Shown here: in pieces, positions 43,330 to 52,420 of the stretch | Layout of the letters: the number at the start of each line of letters is the position of its first letter | Position numbering within the stretch: the first letter of the stretch is position 1 | Assembly: GCF_012849375.1 (NCBI RefSeq) | Contig: NZ_CP051684.1 | Location: forward strand, 4,526,001-4,590,000 | Source: Duganella dendranthematis | Lineage (GTDB): Bacteria; Pseudomonadota; Gammaproteobacteria; Burkholderiales; Burkholderiaceae_D | Length of the DNA: 64,000 nt | Reading direction: 5' to 3' | The notes under the pieces: model-generated | Databases searched by the model: none | Told to the model about the DNA's origin: nothing | The model's input: only the letters and a program-made list of their open reading frames with translations | Program-made: the position numbers and the translations under genes

Positions 43330-44010
43330 GTGGAGTCGTTCGATCCCGCCTGGGTAGCGCTGCGCTTGTCGCTGAAGGTGGCCTGCTGGGCCACGCTGAT
43401 TGATGTGGTGTTCGGCGTGGCGCTCGGCTACCTGCTGGCGCGCAAGCGCTTTCCCGGCCGGGAATTGCTGGACGCGGTGCTGACCCTGCCGATGGTGATG
43501 CCGCCTACGGTGCTGGGCTACTACATGCTGGTGATCATCGGCCGCAACGGCATCATCGGTGCGTGGCTGCAACAGCACTTTGGCATCAACCTGATTTTCA
43601 CCTGGCAGGCGGCGGTGATCGCGGCGGCCGTGGTGGCGTTTCCGCTGGTGCTCAAGGGCGCGCGCGCGGCATTTGAGGCAATCGATACGCAGTTCGAGCA
43701 GGCGGCGCGGGTATTGGGCGTGTCGCCGTTCGGCGTGTTTTTGCGCGTGACTCTGCCGTTGGCGTGGCGCGGCGTGCTGGGCGGCACCTTGCTGGCGTTT
43801 GCCCGCTCGATGGGCGAGTTCGGCGCGACGCTGATGGTGGCCGGCAGCATTCCCGGCAAGACGCAGACGCTGTCGATCGCCGTGTACGAGGCCGTGCAGG
43901 CCGGCCAGGATGATCACGCCAACCTGCTGGTCATTATTACTTCCGTGGTGTGTGTGACTGTGCTGGTCGCCGCCAACAAATTGACGCCTAACCGCAATCC
44001 GCAAGCATGA
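43330..44010 (+). CDS. modB: Molybdate ABC transporter permease ModB
   Basis: 226 residues, GTG start two bases after the modA stop. Five to six membrane helices, with LPMVMPPTVLGYYMLVIIG and the permease cytoplasmic loop FEQAARVLGVSPFGVFLRVT (the EAA..G coupling motif, here EQAARVLG). Forms the membrane channel for molybdate. Its last 4 bases overlap modC (ATGA). Confidence 0.94.
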   Translation: MESFDPAWVALRLSLKVACWATLIDVVFGVALGYLLARKRFPGRELLDAVLTLPMVMPPTVLGYYMLVIIGRNGIIGAWLQQHFGINLIFTWQAAVIAAAVVAFPLVLKGARAAFEAIDTQFEQAARVLGVSPFGVFLRVTLPLAWRGVLGGTLLAFARSMGEFGATLMVAGSIPGKTQTLSIAVYEAVQAGQDDHANLLVIITSVVCVTVLVAANKLTPNRNPQA

Positions 44011-44696
44011 GCACGCAATTCAAAGTCGATATCCACAAAACGCTGCGCTCCGGCGAGCGTGTGTTCCAGTTGCAGGCGTCGTTTGAATCGTCCAGCCAGC
44101 GGGTGGTGGTGTATGGCTCGTCCGGCGCCGGCAAGAGCCAGATGATGAAGGCGGTGGCGGGCCTGACGACGCCGGACAGCGGCCGCATCGAGCTGGCCGG
44201 ACGCTGCCTGTACGACAGCGCCGGCGGCGTCAACCTGCCGGCGCAACAGCGCAAGGTGGCCTATCTGTTTCAGGACTACGCGCTGTTCCCGCATCTGAAC
44301 GTGCGGCAGAACATCGGCTTCGGCCTGCAGCGCGGCTGGCGCAATCCGCTGGCGCGCGTGGATGGCGAGGCGATCCGCTACTGGATGGAAGCCTTCGAGC
44401 TGGACCATGTGGCGCACCAGTATCCGCACCAGTTGTCCGGCGGTCAGCGGCAGCGGGTGGCACTGGCGCGCGCGCTGGCGCCGCAGCCGGCGGCGCTGTT
44501 GCTGGATGAACCGTTTGCCGCGCTCGACCCGGCCCTGCGCGATCGCATGCGCGCCGAACTGGGCGCCTTGCAGCGTCGGCTGGAAATCCCCATGCTGATG
44601 ATTACCCACGATCCGGAAGATGTGCGCGCCTTCGGCGATCACGTGCTGCGCATGGAAAATGGTAGCATCTTCCGCGTGGAGGAGAATGCGGCATGA
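44007..44696 (+). CDS. modC: Molybdate ABC transporter ATP-binding protein ModC (short form)
   Basis: 229 residues. Walker A GSSGAGKSQMMKAVAGL, Q loop LFQDYALFPHLNV, signature LSGGQRQRVALARAL, Walker B LLLDEPFAALDP, switch His in MLMITHDPEDV. The protein ends directly after the nucleotide-binding domain; the C-terminal Mop domain of the E. coli-type 350-residue ModC is absent. Two Mop domains are present in the downstream ModE. Overlaps modB and modE by 4 bases each. Confidence 0.94.
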   Translation: MSTQFKVDIHKTLRSGERVFQLQASFESSSQRVVVYGSSGAGKSQMMKAVAGLTTPDSGRIELAGRCLYDSAGGVNLPAQQRKVAYLFQDYALFPHLNVRQNIGFGLQRGWRNPLARVDGEAIRYWMEAFELDHVAHQYPHQLSGGQRQRVALARALAPQPAALLLDEPFAALDPALRDRMRAELGALQRRLEIPMLMITHDPEDVRAFGDHVLRMENGSIFRVEENAA

Positions 44697-45490
44697 GCAT
44701 GGAATTACAAGGTAATGTCTGGATGACCATCGACGGCCAGAAGCTGGGCGGGCAAGACCGCGTGGCGCTGCTGTCGGCGGTGGCGTCGGAAGGCTCGATC
44801 ACGGCGGCCGCCAAGGCGGTCGGCATGAGCTACAAAGGCGCTTGGGACGCGATCGAGGCGATGAACAACCTTGCCGGCGAACCGTTAGTGGAACGGGTGG
44901 CCGGTGGCAAGGGGGGCGGCGGCACGCGGCTGACGGCGCGTGGCGACCAGCTGGTGGAAAATTTCCGCAAGATCGATGCGGCGCACCGCGAGTTTGTCGC
45001 CCACCTGAGCAGCCAGTCGCATGCGCTGGCCGATGATTTTTTACTGATCCAAAGGATGAAGATGAAAACCAGTGCACGTAACCAGTTCAATGGCAAGGTC
45101 GTGGCGTTGAAGCAAGGCGCCGTCAATGATGAAGTGGTATTGGAAATCGTCGGCGGCCAGCAAGTGGTGGCCACCATCACGCGCGACAGCAGCGACAGCC
45201 TGGGGCTGGCTGTCGGCGTGGAGGCGTTTGCACTGATCAAGGCATCGTCGGTGATCGTGGCGACTGAGCTGGGCGACGTCAAGCTGTCGGCGCGCAACCG
45301 CCTGACAGGCAAGGTCAGCCGCGTGCAGCCGGGCGCGGTGAATACCGAAGTGAGCATCGAGCTGCCGGGTGGCGGCACCATCGCCGCCATCGTCACCAAG
45401 GATAGCGGTGAGGCGCTGGCGCTGGAAGTCGGCGTTGACGTCAGCGCCATTTTCAAGGCCTCCAGCGTCATCATCGGCACACCGGCCTAA
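44693..45490 (+). CDS. modE: Molybdate-responsive regulator ModE
   Basis: 265 residues. N-terminal winged HTH (VALLSAVASEGSITAAAKAV, GMSYKGAWDAIEAMN) followed by a wing and helix (TRLTARGDQLVENFRKI), and two Mop/TOBE domains (about 120-190 starting SARNQFNGKVVALKQGAVND; about 195-262 starting SARNRLTGKVSRVQPGAVNT). This is the full ModE architecture: molybdate binds the Mop pair and the dimer represses modABC. The paired Mop motifs are near-duplicates. Ends 4 bases into the convergent SDR gene. Confidence 0.95.
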   Translation: MSMELQGNVWMTIDGQKLGGQDRVALLSAVASEGSITAAAKAVGMSYKGAWDAIEAMNNLAGEPLVERVAGGKGGGGTRLTARGDQLVENFRKIDAAHREFVAHLSSQSHALADDFLLIQRMKMKTSARNQFNGKVVALKQGAVNDEVVLEIVGGQQVVATITRDSSDSLGLAVGVEAFALIKASSVIVATELGDVKLSARNRLTGKVSRVQPGAVNTEVSIELPGGGTIAAIVTKDSGEALALEVGVDVSAIFKASSVIIGTPA

Positions 45491-46314
45491 GCGTCGGTCG
45501 AGCGGGTCAGCGCTTCCAGGGCGCTGATATCGCTTTCCATCTGCGCCAGCTTGCCGCGCACCAGGCCCAGCGCATCGCTGCCCAGCAGCAGGTGCGCCGG
45601 CGGCTCGGCCATTTCCGTCAACGCCAGGATGGCCTGCGCGGCCTTGGCCGGATCGCCGGGCTGCTTGCCGCTGCGTTCGGCACGGGTGGCGCGGATGGGA
45701 TCAAACAGCTGGTCGTAGTCGGCGATGCTGCGCTGCGACCGTACCATCGAGCGGCCCGCCCAGTCGGTGCGGAACGAGCCGGGCGCCACGGCCGTCACCT
45801 GCACGCCGAACTGGCGCACTTCCTTGCCAGCCACCTCCGAAATGCCTTCCAGCGCGAACTTGCTGCCGGCGTAGTAGGCGATGCCCGGCATGGTGATAAA
45901 GCCGCCCATCGACGTGATGTTGATGATGTGGCCGCGCCGGCGGCTGCGGAAGGAGGGCAGGAAGGCTTTCATCATGGCCACCGCGCCGAACACGTTGACG
46001 TCGAACTGCCGGCGCATTTCTTCCAGCGGCGATTCCTCCAGAATGCCTTCGTGACCGTAGCCGGCATTGTTGACCAGCACATCCACCGGGCCGACCTCGG
46101 CCTGTGCCCGCGCAACCACGCCGTCGATGGCGTTGAAGTCGGTCACATCCAGCAGGTAGGCGTGCGAACGGCCCGGTTGCAACGCGGCGAAGGCATCGCG
46201 CGCCTGTTCGTTGCGCACCGTGCCGATGACGGTGTGGCCGGTGTCCAGCGCCGCCTGGGCCAGCGCCTGGCCGAAACCGCTGCTGACGCCGGTAATGAAG
46301 AAGAGCTTGCTCAT
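45487..46314 (-). CDS. SDR family oxidoreductase
   Basis: 275 residues from the ATG at 46314. Cofactor motif FITGVSSGFGQALAQAALDT, NNAGYGHEG, Ser in NITSMGG and catalytic YYAGSK. A classical short-chain dehydrogenase, NADP type by the first loop (T..R in IGTVRNEQAR). Substrate unknown. Divergent from the AraC regulator at 46446, which is its likely controller. Confidence 0.92.
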   Translation of the reverse strand: MSKLFFITGVSSGFGQALAQAALDTGHTVIGTVRNEQARDAFAALQPGRSHAYLLDVTDFNAIDGVVARAQAEVGPVDVLVNNAGYGHEGILEESPLEEMRRQFDVNVFGAVAMMKAFLPSFRSRRRGHIINITSMGGFITMPGIAYYAGSKFALEGISEVAGKEVRQFGVQVTAVAPGSFRTDWAGRSMVRSQRSIADYDQLFDPIRATRAERSGKQPGDPAKAAQAILALTEMAEPPAHLLLGSDALGLVRGKLAQMESDISALEALTRSTDA

Positions 46315-46445
46315 GGTCTGTCCTTTCACTGAGAGCAGCCATGGTAGTGACGCCGGCGCCACGCGCCTATGTCGGAAGCTCTGCATCATTTGCCTGATTC
46401 TCTGAGCTGTATTCCTGCACCGGCATTCGGGCTTACAATCGCTGC

Positions 46446-47366
46446 ATGAAAAATCGCATGGTGACATTGATGGAGCGGCTGGCGCCGGTCGAGGGCTACA
46501 ACCTCAGCGTGCTGCCGGATGTGCGTTTCCTGCGCTCCGACCGTCCGCTGAGCCGCACGCCGGTGCTGTACGAGCCGGGCATCGTGATCGTCTGCCAGGG
46601 GCGCAAACGGGGTTTTCTGGGCGAGCAGGAATTCGTCTACGACGCCCAGCATTGCCTGGCGGTCGCCGTGCCGGTACCGTTTTCGATGGAGACCGAAGCC
46701 AGTGCCGAGCAGCCGCTGCTGGCGGTCTACCTGCGGCTAGATTTCCAGCTGACCGCCGACCTGTTGCTGGAGCTGGAAGAGCAGGGCCACGCGGTGACGG
46801 CGGAACCGAAAGGCCTGTATTCGACGCCGATGGATGAACGGCTGTCTGCTTCGGTGGAGCGCCTGCTGGAAGCGCTGGCTGATCCGCTCGACGCCGCGCT
46901 ATTGGGGCCGGCCCTGGTGCGCGAAATCTACTACCGCGTGCTGACCAGCGTGCAAGGCGCCAGCATGCGCGCGGCCTTGATGCAGCAGGGCCGCTTTGCC
47001 ACCATCGCCCGCGCGCTGCGCAAGATTCATGCGTCGTTCAGCGAGGAACTGGATGTGGGACAACTGGCGGCCGAAGCCCACATGAGCGTGGCGACTTTCC
47101 ATCATCACTTCAAGGCCGTCACCAGCACCTCGCCGATGCAGTATCTGAAGGCGACCCGGCTGCATCAGGCGCGGCTGCTGATGCTGCGCCATGAGATGTC
47201 GGTGGCGGCGGCCAGTGCGCGCGTCGGTTACGAAAGCTCGTCGCAGTTCAGCCGCGAATTCAAGCGTCTGTTCGGCCGTAGTCCGGTGGAGGAGGTTGAG
47301 CATATGCGCAAGACCTTTGCCACGCCGGACCCGCAGCCGTCGCCGTGGTATGTGGCGGCGCACTAG
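46446..47366 (+). CDS. AraC family transcriptional regulator (AraC_N type)
   Basis: 306 residues. N-terminal effector domain about 10-175 (the AraC_N shape: DVRFLRSDRPLSRTPVLYEP, VCQGRKRGFLGEQEFVYD), then two HTH motifs from about 200: LAAEAHMSVATFHHHFKAVT and SAARVGYE-type ASARVGYESSSQFSREFKRL ending FGRSPVEE. Divergent to the SDR gene with about 130 bases between, the common arrangement for regulator and target. Confidence 0.93.
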   Translation: MKNRMVTLMERLAPVEGYNLSVLPDVRFLRSDRPLSRTPVLYEPGIVIVCQGRKRGFLGEQEFVYDAQHCLAVAVPVPFSMETEASAEQPLLAVYLRLDFQLTADLLLELEEQGHAVTAEPKGLYSTPMDERLSASVERLLEALADPLDAALLGPALVREIYYRVLTSVQGASMRAALMQQGRFATIARALRKIHASFSEELDVGQLAAEAHMSVATFHHHFKAVTSTSPMQYLKATRLHQARLLMLRHEMSVAAASARVGYESSSQFSREFKRLFGRSPVEEVEHMRKTFATPDPQPSPWYVAAH

Positions 47367-47376
47367 CCGCACGACG

Positions 47377-48162
47377 CTAAGCGGCGAAGCGCGCCGGCGT
47401 GGTGCCGAGAATACGGCGGAACAGCGCGATGAAGCTGCTGACGCTGTCATAGCCCAGGCTCAGCGCCACCGTGGTGACGGAAGCGCCGCCGTTCAGCAGT
47501 TCCATGCCTTTTTGCAGGCGTGCTACCTGCCGCCATTCCACCACTGACATGCCGGTTTCGTTGCGGAAGTGGCGGGTCAGGCTGCGGCGCGACCAGCCCA
47601 ATTGTTCGGCCCAGGCGTCGAGATCGGTTTCGTCGGCCGGGTCCTGCGCAATCGTGGCCGCCATCGTCAGCAGGCGCGGGTGACGCGGCATGGTCAGGTG
47701 CAGCGGATCGGGTTCGGCCGCGCGTATCTCGTCGAGAAAGACATTCATCACGCGCAGGCCGGCGGCGTCGGTCGGCGAACCGTTCGGCCAGCGGCACATG
47801 CGCTCCAGCAGCGACACCGCCAGCGGCGACATGCGCAGCGCCAGCGACTGCTCGGGAAAACCCACGCACAGCGACGGCGCGATATGGATGGTGTAGCCGG
47901 CCAACCCCGGCCGGAGGGTGTTGCCATGCGTACTGGCGGAGTGCGGCATGTACGGCGGAATCCAGCCCAGCCGTCCGGGTGGCAGGACCTGCCGGTTGCC
48001 GCCGGCCTCGATCAGAATCACCCCTTGCGCCGGAACGTACATCTGGCCTTCCGGATGGTGGTGCGTCAGCTTGCTTTTGCCCGCGCCGCCGTCGGTATGT
48101 TGTGCCGCCACGTAGATGGGAAGCTCGGGACTCAGTCGAATGTCGCCGTAGTAATTGCTCAT
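47377..48162 (-). CDS. AraC family transcriptional regulator with cupin sensor
   Basis: 261 residues. N-terminal cupin-like domain with HHHPEGQMYVPAQGVILIEA, RLGWIPPYMPHSASTHGN; C-terminal AraC HTH pair: AEQLGWSRRSLTRHFRNETG and VALSLGYDSVSSFIALFRRI, ending LGTTPARF. Divergent from the IMPase-like gene at 48260, with the start sites about 100 bases apart; possible regulation of that gene or itself. Confidence 0.92.
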   Translation of the reverse strand: MSNYYGDIRLSPELPIYVAAQHTDGGAGKSKLTHHHPEGQMYVPAQGVILIEAGGNRQVLPPGRLGWIPPYMPHSASTHGNTLRPGLAGYTIHIAPSLCVGFPEQSLALRMSPLAVSLLERMCRWPNGSPTDAAGLRVMNVFLDEIRAAEPDPLHLTMPRHPRLLTMAATIAQDPADETDLDAWAEQLGWSRRSLTRHFRNETGMSVVEWRQVARLQKGMELLNGGASVTTVALSLGYDSVSSFIALFRRILGTTPARFAA

Positions 48163-48259
48163 GTTGTGGCCCGATCGCGTTATCAGTTGTCCGTTGGCAG
48201 TTAGCTATGGATCAATTCTACAGGCAATCTACGGTTTTTATCCATCGCAAGGAAAAGCC

Positions 48260-48937
48260 ATGACGGCAATCGATACGGAAGGCGTACTGCAGCTGGTACG
48301 CGAGGTCGGCGCCGACCTGTGCGCCACGTTCTGGCGCAGCGCGCCGCTGGTGGACATGGACGCGGTGTGGACCGCCAACGAAACGCTGCGGCAGGCGCTG
48401 GCCGCCCAGTATCCGCCGATCGCCTGGGCCGACGGCCACCTCAGTGAAGCGTATGCGCAACGCGGCGAATACTGGATCGGCGACGCCATCGACGGCGCGC
48501 TGCAGTTTCTGCGCGCAATTCCTCTGTGGTGCATGTCGCTGACGCTGATGCGCGAAGGCGTGCCGGTGTTCACGGTGGTCTACGACGCCCTGCACGACGA
48601 GATGTTTCATGCACTGTGGGGCCATGGCGCCTGGTACAACGGCCAGCCTATCCGCGTCCGCGCGCGACAGCAACAAGAACTGGTGGCGACGCGCAATCTC
48701 GCGCCGACCTCGCTGCAACTGGCCTACGTGGCGTGTGGCCGGCTGGACGCGTTCTGGCAGGATGGCGCAGACGGTTATCTCAGCATCGGCGGCACGTTGC
48801 TGATCCAGGAGGCGGGCGGGGTGGCGACGCAGGCCGATGGCAGGCCATATCGCCTGACGTCGCCGAGTATCGTGGCGGCGCCCCCGGTCCTGCATGCGTC
48901 CATGCTGCAACGCCTGCAAGACCGGAAGGCGGCGTAA
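48260..48937 (+). CDS. Inositol-monophosphatase-like protein, degenerate active site
   Basis: 225 residues from the ATG at 48260 (AAGGAAAAG site). The fold follows SuhB: YWIGDAIDGALQFLRAIPLW aligns with the WIVDPIDGTTNF motif, and GGTLLIQEAGGVATQADGRP aligns with the end of the domain. But the GEES-like acidic pair is missing (LSEAY instead), the DPIDGT Thr reads Ala, and the PWDIAAG Asp is replaced in GYLSIGG. At least two metal ligands are gone, so phosphatase activity is doubtful. Compare the intact SuhB at 21485. Possibly under the divergent AraC regulator. Confidence 0.8.
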   Translation: MTAIDTEGVLQLVREVGADLCATFWRSAPLVDMDAVWTANETLRQALAAQYPPIAWADGHLSEAYAQRGEYWIGDAIDGALQFLRAIPLWCMSLTLMREGVPVFTVVYDALHDEMFHALWGHGAWYNGQPIRVRARQQQELVATRNLAPTSLQLAYVACGRLDAFWQDGADGYLSIGGTLLIQEAGGVATQADGRPYRLTSPSIVAAPPVLHASMLQRLQDRKAA

Positions 48938-48939
48938 CC

Positions 48940-49260
48940 CTACTGTTTGTTGCCGCCCTTGGCCGATTGCTCGGACGCGCCGCTGCGGTTTTTCTCTGCG
49001 TTGGCGCGGGCGGCGGACTGGCGGCTTTCACCGCCTTTGCGACCGATGGCCGCCATGTGTTCGCGGTCGCGGCTGACCGCCTCGCCGCCTTTCTGTCCGG
49101 CCCGGCGCGCTTCCTCCGAGTCGAATTCGTGCGCCGTGCCTTTCTGGTGCGCCGCTTGCCCGCCCTTGCTGGCGATGGCGCGCTGGGTGGCTTCATCCAT
49201 GGCGGCAAAGCCGCGCTTGGCCGTGCCCTTGGGTTTGTCGTTCGTCGTGTTGTTGGCCAT
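48940..49260 (-). CDS. KGG-repeat stress protein
   Basis: 106 residues from the ATG at 49260 (GGAGGG site). Short 'stress-induced' repeats: IASKGGQAAHQKG, AGQKGGEAVSRDR, IGRKGGESRQSAA and a final SAKGGNK. Highly charged and probably disordered. KGG-repeat (GsiB-like) proteins are associated with desiccation, heat or osmotic stress. Convergent with the IMPase-like gene 2 bases away. Confidence 0.9.
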   Translation of the reverse strand: MANNTTNDKPKGTAKRGFAAMDEATQRAIASKGGQAAHQKGTAHEFDSEEARRAGQKGGEAVSRDREHMAAIGRKGGESRQSAARANAEKNRSGASEQSAKGGNKQ

Positions 49261-49344
49261 ATAACCCTCCGTCAAATGGAAAAGAAACAGCAGCGTGCCT
49301 GCTGTTCTGTGTGGTTAGAGTTGCAAGGTTGACGGAAGTTCCAG

Positions 49345-49788
49345 TTAATGACGCAGTTGGCTGCCGGGTTGGAAGCGCGCCAGTTGTTCGGCGGCCTGGG
49401 CGGTCTGGCGGCTGGCTTCCTGCAACAGGTCGTCGGCCATGGCGGTGGCCGAGCGCCGCACCGCCGGCATGCGGTCGGCAGCGGTTTGCGTGATGACCGC
49501 CTGGCAGCGGCTCATCGCCTCGGCGACGCCGCGCTGGTAGTTGACCAGCGCCTGGCTGCCGGGCGTGAACTGGGCGATGAGGGCGGAACCGAACTGGCCG
49601 GCGCCCTGGCTGGTCAGCACGCGCTCCGTGCGGGCGCCGGCCTCGGCAATCAGTTCGCGGCCTAGCTGGAGGTTCAGCGCGCTGAGGCGATGCGCGGTTT
49701 CAAACATGCATTGCGACATGCCGACGTAGAGGTCGAGCACGTTGTCGATATGGGAGCGGACTAGGGGATGGGGAAATTGGGAAAACAT
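49345..49788 (-). CDS. Phasin family protein
   Basis: 147 residues from the ATG at 49788. Helical throughout with PHPLVRSHIDNVLDLYVGMS, HRLSALNLQLGRELIAEA and a tail rich in Ala/Gln. The pattern of 'N..L..E..' heptads and the conserved helix NLQLGRELIAEAG fit phasin_2-type granule proteins. Second phasin of the window (the other is at 35779), consistent with polyhydroxyalkanoate storage; no PHA synthase is present in this segment. Confidence 0.82.
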   Translation of the reverse strand: MFSQFPHPLVRSHIDNVLDLYVGMSQCMFETAHRLSALNLQLGRELIAEAGARTERVLTSQGAGQFGSALIAQFTPGSQALVNYQRGVAEAMSRCQAVITQTAADRMPAVRRSATAMADDLLQEASRQTAQAAEQLARFQPGSQLRH

Positions 49789-49852
49789 GGTGGTCCTCGG
49801 CGTGGTGGCGGTACTGGAATAGACGCCGAGGCGGGCGGAAGGTTCCGCAGTT

Positions 49853-50872
49853 TTAAGGTGTCGCCACCTGCAGCACCAGCTTGCCGAAGTTTTTCCCTTC
49901 AAACAGCATGTTCAGCGCCTGCGGGAAGTTTTCCAGTCCCTGCACGATGTCCTCCTTGCTCTTGATTTTGCCGTCCTTCATCCAGCCGGCCAGCGCCGCC
50001 ACGCCGATCGGGTAGCGGTCGGCGTAATCGAACACCACGATGCCTTCCATGCGGGCGCGGTTGACCAGCAGCGCCAGGTAGTTGGATGGTCCCTTGACCG
50101 CCGTGGTGTTGTTGTACTGCGAGATGGCGCCGCAGATGACGATGCGCGCCTTCATGTTGATGCGGGTCAGCACGGTGTCGAGAATCTCGCCGCCGACGTT
50201 GTCGAAGTAGACGTCCACGCCTTGCGGGCAGTGCTGCTTGAGGCCGTCCTTGACCGAGTCGTTCTTATAGTCGATGCAGGCGTCGAAGCCCAGTTCGTTG
50301 ACGACGAAATCGCACTTTTCCTTGCCGCCGGCAATACCGACCACGCGGCAGCCCAGCTGCTTGGCGACCTGGCCGACGGTCTGGCCGACCGCGCCGGCCG
50401 CACCCGACACCACCACGGTGTCGCCGGCTTTCGGCTGCCCCGATTCGATCAGGCCGAAATAGGCGGTCATGCCCGGCATGCCGAGCGTATTCAGGTAGGT
50501 GGTCAGCGGCGCCAGTTTCGGATCGACCTTGTGGAAGCCGGCCTGCTTGTCGTCGCCGGCGCCGGTCCAATAGCGCTGCACGCCGGTGCCGCCCTGCACG
50601 TGGTCGCCAACCGCATACTTCGGCGACTTCGATTCCACCACCACGCCGACGCCGCCAGCGCGCATGACTTCACCAATGGCGACCGGGCGGATGTAGGATT
50701 TGCCTTCGTTCATCCAGCCACGCATGGCCGGGTCGAGCGACAGGTACAGCACCTTGATGCGGATCTCACCGTCGGCCAGTTCACGCAGCGGTTCGGTCAC
50801 TTGCTGCCAGTCACTGTCCTTGACCATGCCGACCGGACGCGCGGCCAGGCGGAATTGCAGATTTGTCTCCAT
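49853..50872 (-). CDS. NADP-dependent oxidoreductase, MDR family (CurA-like)
   Basis: 339 residues. Starts LQFRLAARPVGMVKDSDWQQ and carries VLYLSLDPAMRGWMNEGKSY, MPGMTAYFGL and the cofactor motif VVVSGAAGAVGQTVGQVAKQ with a GIAGGKEKC NADP loop. This is the zinc-independent medium-chain reductase group (leukotriene B4 dehydrogenase/CurA), reducing the C=C of enones. Divergent from PurU across about 120 bases. Confidence 0.93.
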   Translation of the reverse strand: METNLQFRLAARPVGMVKDSDWQQVTEPLRELADGEIRIKVLYLSLDPAMRGWMNEGKSYIRPVAIGEVMRAGGVGVVVESKSPKYAVGDHVQGGTGVQRYWTGAGDDKQAGFHKVDPKLAPLTTYLNTLGMPGMTAYFGLIESGQPKAGDTVVVSGAAGAVGQTVGQVAKQLGCRVVGIAGGKEKCDFVVNELGFDACIDYKNDSVKDGLKQHCPQGVDVYFDNVGGEILDTVLTRINMKARIVICGAISQYNNTTAVKGPSNYLALLVNRARMEGIVVFDYADRYPIGVAALAGWMKDGKIKSKEDIVQGLENFPQALNMLFEGKNFGKLVLQVATP

Positions 50873-50995
50873 GGATTTTCTCCTTGTGTGGGGTGGGAAT
50901 GACTATATCTCAAATTGCACGAGCGTGCTATTTTTGTCGTGAATGGCAAGGCATGCGACAATAGATCTCTTTTGTCCATATCTTCTACGGTCGTC

Positions 50996-51865
50996 ATGAG
51001 TCATCCCGAATACATTCTGACACTCTCTTGCCTGGATCAGCGCGGAATCGTGCATCGCGTGTCGGGCTTCCTGGCCGAGCACGGCTGCAACATCATCGAT
51101 TCGGCCCAGTTTGGCGATGGCGAATCGAAGCTGTTCTTCATGCGCGTGCATTTTTCGGCGGAAGACCGCAACATCAACGACGATCTGCTGCGCGCCGACT
51201 TCAGCCTGCTGGCTGCCGATATGAAGCTGGACTGGGAACTGCGCGACGCCCACTACAAGCCGCGCGCGATGCTGATGGTGTCGAAGATCGGCCACTGCCT
51301 GAACGATTTGCTGTTCCGCTACAAGAGCGGGCTGCTGCCGGTGGAAATTCCGGCCATCGTCTCCAACCACATGGACTTCTACCAGCTGGCGGCCAGCTAC
51401 AATATTCCGTTCCACCACCTGCCGCTGGCGACCGGTGCGCCGGCCGAAGACAAGCTGGCGCAGGAAGCCAAAATCATCGAGCTGATGAACACCCACAAGG
51501 TCGACCTGGTGGTGCTGGCGCGCTACATGCAAATCCTGTCGCCGGGCCTGTGCACGGCGCTCAAGGGCAAGGCGATCAATATCCACCATTCCTTCCTGCC
51601 GAGCTTCAAGGGCGCCAAGCCGTATGCGCAGGCGCACCACCGCGGCGTCAAGCTGATCGGCGCGACCGCGCACTTTGTCACCGGCGACCTGGACGAAGGT
51701 CCGATCATCGAGCAGGACGTCGAGCGCGTCGATCATTCGATGGATGCGGACACCTTGTCGGCGATTGGCCGCGATGTCGAGTGCGTGGTGCTGGCGCGCG
51801 CAGTGAAATGGTTTGTCGAACACCGCATTTTGCAAAACGGCGATAAAACCGTCGTCTTTAAGTAA
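50996..51865 (+). CDS. purU: Formyltetrahydrofolate deformylase PurU
   Basis: 289 residues from the ATG at 50996. N-terminal ACT domain (EYILTLSCLDQRGIVHRVSG, about 5-80), then the formyltransferase fold with NINIHHSFLP-type INIHHSFLPSFKGAKPYAQA and GATAHFVTGDLDEGPIIEQD, containing the catalytic His-Asp pair. Hydrolyses 10-formyl-THF to THF and formate, balancing one-carbon pools; the ACT domain senses Met/Gly in E. coli. The yaeQ gene follows 12 bases on. Confidence 0.95.
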   Translation: MSHPEYILTLSCLDQRGIVHRVSGFLAEHGCNIIDSAQFGDGESKLFFMRVHFSAEDRNINDDLLRADFSLLAADMKLDWELRDAHYKPRAMLMVSKIGHCLNDLLFRYKSGLLPVEIPAIVSNHMDFYQLAASYNIPFHHLPLATGAPAEDKLAQEAKIIELMNTHKVDLVVLARYMQILSPGLCTALKGKAINIHHSFLPSFKGAKPYAQAHHRGVKLIGATAHFVTGDLDEGPIIEQDVERVDHSMDADTLSAIGRDVECVVLARAVKWFVEHRILQNGDKTVVFK

Positions 51866-51877
51866 TAAGAGAATCGA

Positions 51878-52420
51878 ATGGCACTCAAGGCAACAATCTA
51901 TAAAGCAGAACTGTCGATTGCGGACATGGACCGCAATTACTACGAAACCCATCAACTGACACTGGCCCGCCATCCGTCGGAAACCGACGAGCGCATGATG
52001 GTGCGCCTGGTGGCGTTTGCGATCCACGCGAACGAAGCGCTGACCTTCACCAAGGGCTTGTTCGACGTTGAAGAACCGGACCTGTGGCACAAGGATCTGA
52101 CCGGCGCCATCGAGCTGTCGATCGAGGTCGGCCAGCCGGATGAGAAAGTGATCCTGAAGGCCTGCGGCCGTTCGGAACACGTCTACGTGTACAGCTACGC
52201 CGCCACCAGCCACATCTGGTGGAAAGCGCTGGCCAACAAGGTCGAGCGCTGCAAGAACCTGACCGTGGTGGATCTGGACGCTGCCGCCACCGAGCAGCTG
52301 GGCAAGATGGCGCAGCGCACGATGCAATTCCAGTGCACCATCCAGGACGGCCAGATCTGGCTGACCGACGGTACCGAGACCGTCGAGATCACCCGTGAAG
52401 TGCTGAAAGCCGAGCGCTAA
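51878..52420 (+). CDS. yaeQ: YaeQ family protein
   Basis: 180 residues starting [20 protein letters not shown], with [40 protein letters not shown] and a conserved [18 protein letters not shown]. YaeQ is a PD-(D/E)xK-fold family without demonstrated nuclease activity; E. coli YaeQ was described as a suppressor of rfaH-type haemolysin defects. Co-oriented with purU; ends 4 bases into the convergent amidohydrolase. Confidence 0.93.
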   Translation: MALKATIYKAELSIADMDRNYYETHQLTLARHPSETDERMMVRLVAFAIHANEALTFTKGLFDVEEPDLWHKDLTGAIELSIEVGQPDEKVILKACGRSEHVYVYSYAATSHIWWKALANKVERCKNLTVVDLDAAATEQLGKMAQRTMQFQCTIQDGQIWLTDGTETVEITREVLKAER

